In this document: positions 53,783-62,212 of the stretch, one piece after another
How positions within the stretch are numbered: position 1 is the first letter of the stretch
Layout: every line of letters begins with the position of its first letter
NCBI GenBank assembly: GCA_016712865.1
Contig: JADJQH010000008.1
Span: 186,001 to 250,000 of the forward strand
Reading direction: 5' to 3'
Length of the DNA stretch: 64,000 nt
Source of the DNA: Dokdonella sp.
GTDB taxonomy: Bacteria; Pseudomonadota; Gammaproteobacteria; Xanthomonadales; Rhodanobacteraceae
Made by a program: the position numbers and the translations under genes
Notes under the pieces: generated by a model
What the model was told of the DNA's origin: nothing
Database searches by the model: none
The model's input: only the letters and a program-made list of their open reading frames with translations

Positions 53783-55624
53783 ATGTCCCGATCCTTCCCC
53801 GGCCTGGCGTCCGTTTCATCCAGCGCAGGTGTGCGCATTCCACGCATCGAATGGGCACAGTTGACCTGCCGCGTAGTTGCCCTTCTGGTTCTCGCAAGCG
53901 TGTTGCCCGCAACGACCCTGGCCGCAACCTATCGGGTCGGCAGCGGTGGCGGCTGCACGCATGCATCGATCCAGGCAGCGGTCAACACAGCGGCAGGCAA
54001 CGCGGGGCTGGACACCATCCGCATCACGCGCACCCTGGCTTATGGCAACCAGAACATCGTGGTCGAGGCGGATACCGCAGGCATCGAGTTCATCGGTGGC
54101 TATGCCGATTGCCAGACCAACAGCATCACCTTGCCGAATACCGCGGTCAGCGGTGCCGGCGGAGCCGCCGCCGCAGTGTTCAGCCTGCGCGGGATCGCCA
54201 CCGTGTTCATGAACAATCTCGAGATCAGCGGCGGTGACAGCACCAGCGCCGGCGGCGGAATCGAGATTGTCGGTGGTCCAAAGTCCATCGTGCTGAGCAA
54301 CCTCTTCATCCACAACAACCAGGGGCGCTATGGCGGCGGCATCAGCGCCAGGCACAGCGCGCCGAATACCAACGAGTTGTTCGTGCTGATCGACGGGGAT
54401 ACGGCCATCAGCGGCAACACGTCCACGGAATCCGGATTCAATTTCGGCGGCGGAGGCTTGTACTGCGAGAATGCCAGTGTGCTCGTGTCGGGCGGCACCT
54501 ACCTGCTTGGAAACTCCAGCGCCAACTACGGCGGCGGAATTGCGGCCTCCGGGTGCGCGGTGGAGATTGGCTCCGTGGGTTTGCTCGGCGGTGTGCTGCT
54601 GAACAACTACGCGGCACGCGATGGTGGCGGCCTGTATGCCAGCCTCAGTCGATCGATCGTTTCTTTCTACACCGCAGATCCGGAGCAGCCGGCCGCCGTG
54701 ATCGGAAACACGGCAGGCGAAGACGGTGGCGGCATCATGGCATTCACCAACGCCCAGGTTTCGGTGTACGACGCCATCATCCGGGACAATGTCGCGCAGC
54801 GCGGCGCTGGTGTCGCAATCGAGGATGTCGATGGCACCCCCTCGGTGACCCGCTTCCTGATGCAGGGCACCACGCTCGGTGCGCCCGGAGCGGCGCGCAA
54901 CTGCGCTAGGCGTGAAGCATGCAATCGGATCAGCGACAACTCTGCACAGAATGGCAGCGGCGGTGCCACGCCAGGCGCGGCGCTTTTCGTCAGAGCCGGC
55001 AACGATTTTGCCGCCAGCGCGATCCTGCGCAGCACGCGAGTGGAAGGCAACGAGGGACAGAACCTGATCGACTTCGACCTCGATGGTGACGTGAGTCTGG
55101 ATGGCGCCCTGGTCGAAGGCAACACACTCACTGGTCCGATGTTCGATACCTCAGGTCCGAACGCAGAGAACCTCGTGATAGCCGCCTCCACCATTGCCGC
55201 GAACGTGTTCGGCGCCGGCCAGCCGGTGATCAATGCGCGCAACGTCTGCGCAATCGAATCCGGCGGCTATCGCGGCACTCACGTGTATCGCAGCATCATC
55301 TGGCAACCGGGCCACGCCCTGATCGCGATGGGTGGAACACCCAACCTCAATTGCTTTCAGTACCTGCTGGCCAATGATCTGGGCGTGCTGCCTGCGTCAA
55401 CCTTGAACGGCGTCGGTGACCCGTTGTTCAACAACGCCGCCGCTGGCAATTTCCGCTTGCGCCTGGCATCCCCGGCCATCGACTACGCCGTCGCACAAGC
55501 GGCGAATTCGACACGCGATATCGGCCCGCGCGTGCTGGACGATCCCACCATCTTCAACGAGTTCGGTGCGCATGATCTTGGCGCCTACGAGATCGACCAG
55601 ATCTTCGTTGATGGATTCGAGTAG
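53783..55624 (+). CDS. Secreted right-handed beta-helix protein with GFE tag, first copy
   Basis: The 613-residue protein has an extended N-terminus with the signal hydrophobic core near residues 32-46 (cleavage near LAA). The mature part opens with TYRVGSGGGCTHASIQAAVNTAAGN, a pattern shared with the protein at 56266, and continues as Gly-Asn-rich repeats (GGGIEIVGG, GGGLYAS, DGGGIMAF) typical of polymorphic outer-membrane-like parallel beta-helices. It ends in QIFVDGFE. It is likely an extracellular or surface protein; no passenger-translocating barrel is seen. Confidence 0.85.
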   Translation: MSRSFPGLASVSSSAGVRIPRIEWAQLTCRVVALLVLASVLPATTLAATYRVGSGGGCTHASIQAAVNTAAGNAGLDTIRITRTLAYGNQNIVVEADTAGIEFIGGYADCQTNSITLPNTAVSGAGGAAAAVFSLRGIATVFMNNLEISGGDSTSAGGGIEIVGGPKSIVLSNLFIHNNQGRYGGGISARHSAPNTNELFVLIDGDTAISGNTSTESGFNFGGGGLYCENASVLVSGGTYLLGNSSANYGGGIAASGCAVEIGSVGLLGGVLLNNYAARDGGGLYASLSRSIVSFYTADPEQPAAVIGNTAGEDGGGIMAFTNAQVSVYDAIIRDNVAQRGAGVAIEDVDGTPSVTRFLMQGTTLGAPGAARNCARREACNRISDNSAQNGSGGATPGAALFVRAGNDFAASAILRSTRVEGNEGQNLIDFDLDGDVSLDGALVEGNTLTGPMFDTSGPNAENLVIAASTIAANVFGAGQPVINARNVCAIESGGYRGTHVYRSIIWQPGHALIAMGGTPNLNCFQYLLANDLGVLPASTLNGVGDPLFNNAAAGNFRLRLASPAIDYAVAQAANSTRDIGPRVLDDPTIFNEFGAHDLGAYEIDQIFVDGFE

Positions 55625-55699
55625 CAGCTCGCAGTTTCCGCTTCTTGCCATGCATTCCCCCATCCGAAACGCGTGCACATTTCTCCCGAGGACCTCCGA

Positions 55700-56164
55700 A
55701 TGAAACGATTCACCGGCTTCGCAATCATCTTGACCATGGCTCTTGCCGGACTCGCGCGCGCGGGTGATCCACCTCTGTTCGACAACGTGCGCGTATCGCC
55801 GAACCCGGCACCCAGTGGTCAGCCTGTGGTGTTGTTGGCGCGCTGGGGTGGCTGTGGTGCCAATGGCGGGACTACGACCAGCGTCGCCGGCTCGATCATC
55901 ACCGTGACTCAAGACACCGGTGAACAGGTTTGCGGGGTACCGCCGCCGGCGGCGGATGTGTCCTATCCACTGGGAACGTTTGCACCGGGGAATTACCTGG
56001 CCCGCTACATCGTTGATCCCGGCAGCACACAACAGGTCACGGATGTTCCGTTCGTGGTGACCGGCGTGGGCATCGCCGAAGTGTTGCCCGTCAATTCAGC
56101 GCTTGCGCTTGCGAGTCTCGCCTTGATGATCGTGTTGTTGGTCCGGCGTGCTCTGCCACGGTGA
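55700..56164 (+). CDS. Small secreted protein with C-terminal membrane-anchor sorting-like signal
   Basis: The 154-residue protein starts at the ATG at 55700 after GAGGACCTCC. It has a signal peptide (residues 3-21) and a beta-rich core with three Cys residues. The C-terminus has a short motif, VLPVNSALALA, then a hydrophobic segment and the basic end RRALPR, the three-part layout of exosortase-type sorting signals (IPTL-CTERM-like). Unlike its neighbours it lacks the GFE tag. The family of the core is not recognised. Confidence 0.72.
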   Translation: MKRFTGFAIILTMALAGLARAGDPPLFDNVRVSPNPAPSGQPVVLLARWGGCGANGGTTTSVAGSIITVTQDTGEQVCGVPPPAADVSYPLGTFAPGNYLARYIVDPGSTQQVTDVPFVVTGVGIAEVLPVNSALALASLALMIVLLVRRALPR

Positions 56165-56265
56165 GTCACGTCTCATCGAGGCAGCCGTTCGGGCTAGCTA
56201 TACGCGTGCAAAAAATCCTCGCCAATCCACACACGCATCTCAACTGAACTCGGGAAGTCGCCAAC

Positions 56266-58044
56266 ATGGCTGCAAACAAGAACAAGCATGGACGGTCGGC
56301 CTGGTTGCTGGCATGTGTGATGGGCGTGGGTGCGGCGAATGCTGCCGTGTACACGGTGGGGCCAACGGGCACGCCGGGAAACTGCACGCACTCCACGATC
56401 CAGGCCGCCATCAACGCCGCAGCCGGCAACCCGGGCACCGATGAAATTCGCATTTCGGCAAACCAGATCTGGCCAGCACAAGCCCTGTACGTCGAGAACC
56501 ATGGCGTGGATCTCATTGGCGGCTTTGCGGATTGTGCCTCCGAGATGCCGACTGCACAGACCGAATTGAGCGGAGCGGGCGGCGTGTCGGCACCCGTCGT
56601 TGTTGTTTCAAACACGGACAGCCACCAAGTTCGGCTCAATCGGCTGGCAATCGTTGATGGCGACCCGGCCTTCGCGATGGCGGGAAGCAGGGACGGTGGC
56701 GGTATCCGGTTTCTCGGTCCGGGTGGGCTGGAACTGGAACGGGTGCGCATTGCCGACAATCGCGCATCCAGCGGTGGCGGAGTTTTTGTCCAGAGTTATG
56801 CGGCGAAGGCGCCCATGACCCTGGCCATTGGCGATCACGTGCAGATCGAGGACAACCAGGCCGTCGAGGGGTTCGGTGGTGGAATCCGCGTGGTTGGTGC
56901 CAATCTGGCTCTGGCTGGCGTCGAGACAAGCATTCGCCGCAACAGTGCGGGAAACAATGGCGGGGGCATCTCGGCGTCTTCTGACTGGGAGGCGAGCATC
57001 GTCATTGCCTCCGCCGGCGCGGAAGCCGATGGCGTGATTGCCGACAATACCAGTCTGGTCGATGGCGGCGGCATCCATGTCTGGGGCAGTTACGTTGTTC
57101 GGCTGTACACCGATGATCCTGTTCGTCCATTGCGACTGGAACGCAACACGGCACGAACCGGAGGCGCCATCTTCGCGGAACGTGGGGCGAACGTCCTCCT
57201 GTGGGAGTCGATAGTCAGCGACAACCTCTCAAGCGGAAGTGGCGCTGCGCTGGGTCTTGATGGTGCGCGCATCGGGTCCTATCGGATTCCAGGCGCTGCG
57301 CATGCCCCCGCGGGCGCGGTTGCCTGCGCCCAGCCGATCCTTTGCAATCTGTGGGAGAACAACATCTCCCGTGCTGACAGCGGATTGCCACGAGAAGGAG
57401 CAATCGCCAAGTTTGTCGGCAATCCTTCCTTTTCGACCGAGCTGACGCTTGAATCTGCCTCAGTTCGCAACAACCAGGGCTTCAACCTTTTCTCCGATGT
57501 CTGCTCGGCTGGCGGCGGCCAGTGCGCTATGGACATCCTATTGAGCAACAGCGAGTTGGTTGGCAATTCGGTGCAATCGCTTGCCGATCTGGAATACGGC
57601 TCCGACCTTCAGCTTGACCTGTGCACGGTTGCCGAAATCGGGGCGATCAATGCCCCGATGTTCAATGTAGGCGCTGGCTTGCTGGGCTTGAATCGAAGCA
57701 TCATCTGGCAGCCGGGCCGCGCGATCATCGGCAACTCGCAGATACTCAATACCGGCCATCTGCTGGTGCATGACACCAGCCAGTTTCCGCCTGACCCCGG
57801 CATTCGCAGTGCGGATCCACGGTTCATCGACCCGGCCAATGGCAACTGGCAACTGATGCCGGATTCACCCGCCCTGGACAGCGCGCCCGTATTCGAAACG
57901 CCACTTCAGGATCTGGCACGCGCACCACGCGTTGTCGATCTGCCCCAGCTCACCAATCTGGCCGGCCCGGTGGATCTCGGTGCCTGGGAACGCCAGGAGA
58001 TCGATGTCATCTTCATCGACGGTTTTGATTCGCTGGCCAATTGA
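56266..58044 (+). CDS. Secreted right-handed beta-helix protein with GFD tag, second copy
   Basis: The 592-residue protein has a signal peptide at residues 8-28 and the same opening as the copy at 53783 (TVGPTGTPGNCTHSTIQAAINAAAGN, IDLIGGFADCAS). Gly- and Asn-rich repeats (GGGIRFLG, GGGVFVQS, GGGIRVVG, GGGISASS) form a beta-helix. It ends DVIFIDGFDSLAN: the tag is followed by five more residues, with Asp in place of Glu. Probably a paralogue from duplication. Confidence 0.85.
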   Translation: MAANKNKHGRSAWLLACVMGVGAANAAVYTVGPTGTPGNCTHSTIQAAINAAAGNPGTDEIRISANQIWPAQALYVENHGVDLIGGFADCASEMPTAQTELSGAGGVSAPVVVVSNTDSHQVRLNRLAIVDGDPAFAMAGSRDGGGIRFLGPGGLELERVRIADNRASSGGGVFVQSYAAKAPMTLAIGDHVQIEDNQAVEGFGGGIRVVGANLALAGVETSIRRNSAGNNGGGISASSDWEASIVIASAGAEADGVIADNTSLVDGGGIHVWGSYVVRLYTDDPVRPLRLERNTARTGGAIFAERGANVLLWESIVSDNLSSGSGAALGLDGARIGSYRIPGAAHAPAGAVACAQPILCNLWENNISRADSGLPREGAIAKFVGNPSFSTELTLESASVRNNQGFNLFSDVCSAGGGQCAMDILLSNSELVGNSVQSLADLEYGSDLQLDLCTVAEIGAINAPMFNVGAGLLGLNRSIIWQPGRAIIGNSQILNTGHLLVHDTSQFPPDPGIRSADPRFIDPANGNWQLMPDSPALDSAPVFETPLQDLARAPRVVDLPQLTNLAGPVDLGAWERQEIDVIFIDGFDSLAN

Positions 58045-58166
58045 ATGCGGGTGTGTTGCATGGCGAGTGCGGGTGCGCAGCGACACGCATGCAATCAGAA
58101 GCCGACAGTTGGCATTCACGCGCCGTGGATGGTCAATCTGCTCCCAGTCACCTGCGCAATCATGAG

Positions 58167-58216
58167 TGGTGGGCCCACCAGGACTCGAACCTGGAACCAA
58201 CGGATCATGAGTCCGC
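58167..58216 (-). pseudogene. tRNA-Ile-like 3' fragment (anticodon arm to CCA)
   Basis: Read on the minus strand, this 50-base fragment holds the anticodon stem-loop (CTCATGA loop, anticodon CAU), variable loop, T-arm, acceptor 3' strand and an encoded CCA. The D-arm and the 5' acceptor strand are missing. The 3' 35 bases match the full tRNA-Ile gene at 59206 except at two positions, but no intron is present here. It resembles an attachment-site remnant. Confidence 0.8.
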
Positions 58217-58409
58217 TTGGAAATTGGCAAATTACCGAAAACCAAGCGAAGGCTACCGAAGGAAACGGAAGATGAAAGTAGTTCCGCATTGGACGGTTGG
58301 CGAAGTTTGGCAGAGTGGGGAAGAGCCGAGCGGTGCACCTCTGTTGCGCCTACCACCGTGTGTGGCGGGTGGGCGCGGTCCACGCTTGCCGACCCGGCTG
58401 AATCGGCGT
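58217..58409. other. Gene-free stretch before the MazEF-type pair
   Basis: The sequence next to the tRNA fragment contains no supported gene; the open frame through it translates tRNA-derived sequence. It probably came with the inserted segment. Confidence 0.5.
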
Positions 58410-58431
58410 ATGTTTTATCCCAGTAAAACAT
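58410..58431 (+). promoter_or_regulatory. Operator palindrome of the MazEF-type operon
   Basis: ATGTTTTA at 58410-58417 faces TAAAACAT at 58424-58431, 15 bases upstream of the antitoxin ATG. An AbrB-fold antitoxin would repress its own operon here. Confidence 0.65.
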
Positions 58432-58446
58432 CAGGTCTAGCCAAAC

Positions 58447-58698
58447 ATGAGCCGTGTAGCCACCCTCCGCCGCTCAGGCGGTTCCGTCATACTCTCGATA
58501 CCCAAGGCCATTGTCGATTCGCTGGCCGTGGACGCAGGCTCAGTCGTCGAGCTGTCCCTCAACGGCCGCAGCCTCTCGGTGACGCCCGCGCGGCGCAGCT
58601 TGGCGGATCGTCTCGCAGCAAGTCCGAAGTCGCCAAAATTGTGGCAGCGGGATGACGAATGGCTTGAGGATGCGCCACAAGGGCGTGAAGCCCTGTGA
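58447..58698 (+). CDS. mazE: MazE-like antitoxin (AbrB fold)
   Basis: The 83-residue protein has an AbrB/SpoVT-type N-terminal domain (VATLRRSGGSVILSIPKAIVD, AGSVVELSLNGRSLSV) for DNA binding and an unstructured acidic C-terminus with Trp residues (LWQRDDEWLEDAP) that would bind the toxin. It overlaps the next gene by four bases. Confidence 0.87.
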   Translation: MSRVATLRRSGGSVILSIPKAIVDSLAVDAGSVVELSLNGRSLSVTPARRSLADRLAASPKSPKLWQRDDEWLEDAPQGREAL

Positions 58699-59042
58699 GT
58701 CGAGGCGCCCCACAACGCGGCGACATTCTCGAACTGAGCCTGGACCCGACGCACGGCCGCGAGATTCGAGGCTCACGACCAGTGTTGGTGCTGTCAGCCG
58801 ATGCCTTCAACAAAGCATCCGGGTTGCTCCTGGTCGCGCCGATCACGCAAGGCGGCACCGCTTCGCGCGAGACCGGTTTCAGTGTGACGCTGATGGGATC
58901 AGCTACGCGCACCCAAGGCGTCATTCTCTGCGACCAGACCCGCACCGTTGATGCCAGGGCTCGAGCGTTCAGGCGACTGGAGAAAGCACCCGACCATGTG
59001 GTACAGGAAGCGCTGGACGCGGTTCGATCCATTCTCGAATAG
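58695..59042 (+). CDS. mazF: MazF/PemK-type mRNA interferase toxin
   Basis: The 115-residue toxin cleaves mRNA in its family. RGDILELSLDPTHGREIRGSRPVLVLS is the conserved N-terminal signature and VTLMGSATRTQGVILCDQTRTVD carries the core strands. It starts with GTG and overlaps the antitoxin stop as GTGA. The pair lies between two copies of the tRNA-Ile 3' end. Confidence 0.9.
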   Translation: MSRGAPQRGDILELSLDPTHGREIRGSRPVLVLSADAFNKASGLLLVAPITQGGTASRETGFSVTLMGSATRTQGVILCDQTRTVDARARAFRRLEKAPDHVVQEALDAVRSILE

Positions 59043-59205
59043 CTGAGTTGATTCGGATCGTAAGGCTGAGACGCACAGTCTGACAATTCACGTATCGAAC
59101 GCTGGTCGTACCGCTGAGATGGGAAAGCTCACGAGCGTCATTTTTCGCGCTCGTGAAAGTCAACATGGCTGCGGCTGTGCCAAAACTGCAAATGTGCTAC
59201 GAATA

Positions 59206-59525
59206 TGGGCCCACCAGGACTTGAACCTGGAACCAAGGGATTCGCGTGATCCGAAGGTTTCCCCTCGGCGCGGACTATCTCTTCACCCTTCGCTCGAAGC
59301 GAGTGGGGTGCGGGACGCTCGAGCCTGTGATCAAGGGCACTTGAGCCCTCAGGTAGTCTCTGCACCGTCCGGCGGTGTACCGCCGGCTTGGCTCAGGGTT
59401 GCCACCGTCCGCGCATTGCGCGCCGCTGAGGTTTCCCTGAATTCATCCCGATCCCGTCCGCGCATTCCGGCGCGGCGGCACCTTTTCGATGAGTCCCCTG
59501 CTCTAACCAATTGAGCTATAGGCCC
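59206..59525 (-). tRNA. tRNA-Ile(CAU) interrupted by a group I intron
   Basis: The 5' exon (59489-59525) reads GGGCCTATAGCTC to the anticodon CAU and the 3' exon (59206-59242) begins AATCCCTTGG. The spliced RNA folds as a normal cloverleaf of 74 bases: acceptor stem GGGCCTA/TGGGCCC, D-arm GCTC/GAGC, anticodon stem GGGGA/TCCCT, T-arm CCAGG/CCTGG, discriminator A. CCA is not encoded. In tRNAs with the CAU anticodon and a non-initiator, non-elongator Met fold, lysidine modification at C34 makes them read AUA. Its place just downstream of rpoD is odd for a tRNA. Confidence 0.9.
59243..59488 (-). ncRNA. Group I intron in the tRNA-Ile anticodon loop
   Basis: The 246-base intron lies between positions 36 and 37 of the anticodon loop. 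It starts after U36 with CGAAAAGGUGCC; GUG serves as internal guide pairing with the CAU of the 5' exon with a U-G wobble at the splice site. It ends in G. Core elements are seen: AAUUCAGGGAAACCUCAGCG with CCCUGAGCCAAGC (P4 and the J strands), GCAGAGACUA (59354-59363) and AUAGUCCG (59271-59278) as P7. No homing endonuclease is encoded. The arrangement is that of the Azoarcus tRNA-Ile intron. Confidence 0.9.
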
Positions 59526-59626
59526 GTCTTTTCATTCTATAACGATGTCGCGCGCAGCGCGACGATCATTCCTCCTCTCCCTTGTACCCTCTTGGTACGC
59601 CAGCGAGAGAGGGGTAAAAGGTGGAA

Positions 59627-61498
<1,872 letters not shown>

Positions 61499-61618
61499 GA
61501 AAATTCTGCTGTGCCTTGAATAAAGAACTCGAAAGTATAGGAGGCCCGTCAAGGGCGTCCCAAGTGATTGATGCGACGGGATTTCCGAAGGTTCCGCAGG
61601 TATCCAACGGAAAACCGT

Positions 61619-62065
61619 TCAGGCCGGGGCCACGCGCAAATGGAAGGTCACCGGGCCGTCGTTGATCAGGTGCACCTGCATATGGGTACGAAAGCGCCCG
61701 GTTTCCACGGGTGAGTACGCCGCACGGGCCATTTCGACCAGGCGCGAGAACTCGCGTTCCCCGTCTTCGGGAGTGGCGGCACCGCTGAAACCTGCGCGCA
61801 TGCCGCTGGCGGTGTCGGCGGCCAGGGTGAACTGGGAAACCAGCAGCAGCCCGCCGCCGGTGTCCTTGAGCGAGCGGTTCATGCGGCCCTGGTCGTCGGC
61901 GAAGATGCGGTAGCCGAGGATGCGTTCGAGCATGCGCGAGGCCTGCGCTTCGCCGTCGCCGCGTTCCACCGCCACCAGGGCCAGAATCCCGGCCTGGATC
62001 TGTCCCACGGTTTCGCCATCCACGTCGACCCGGGCTTCACTGACACGCTGGAGCAGGGCAATCAT
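61619..62065 (-). CDS. dtd: D-aminoacyl-tRNA deacylase
   Basis: The 148-residue enzyme removes D-amino acids (and glycine from tRNA-Ala) mischarged on tRNA. The catalytic region SQFTLAADTASGMRAGFSGAA and the C-terminal Gly-Pro pair (NDGPVTFHL) are conserved. I chose the ATG at 62065 (MIALLQRVSEARV); the much longer frame to 62755 runs antisense through the secreted protein gene. Confidence 0.94.
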   Translation of the reverse strand: MIALLQRVSEARVDVDGETVGQIQAGILALVAVERGDGEAQASRMLERILGYRIFADDQGRMNRSLKDTGGGLLLVSQFTLAADTASGMRAGFSGAATPEDGEREFSRLVEMARAAYSPVETGRFRTHMQVHLINDGPVTFHLRVAPA

Positions 62066-62212
62066 CGGCGGCTCCGGGAAGGGGAGCGGCAATCGTCGCG
62101 CCGCCGGGTCGGGGCGGTCAATCGCGCGACGGCGTGTCCGGAATCCGGCCAAACCCCGTTTCCTGATCCGAGGGGTGCCGTGGGCGGCATCCGTATCTTC
62201 GGAGGCACCACC

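Noticed and set aside
58041-58655. 204-codon open frame across the tRNA fragment
   Set aside because: Its residues AHQDSNLEPT are the usual translation of a tRNA 3' end, and it overlaps the antitoxin gene in another frame.
59547-59563. Terminator of rpoD (GTCGCGC...GCGCGAC)
   Set aside because: A strong hairpin exists but is not followed by a T run on the minus strand, so I did not call it as a terminator.
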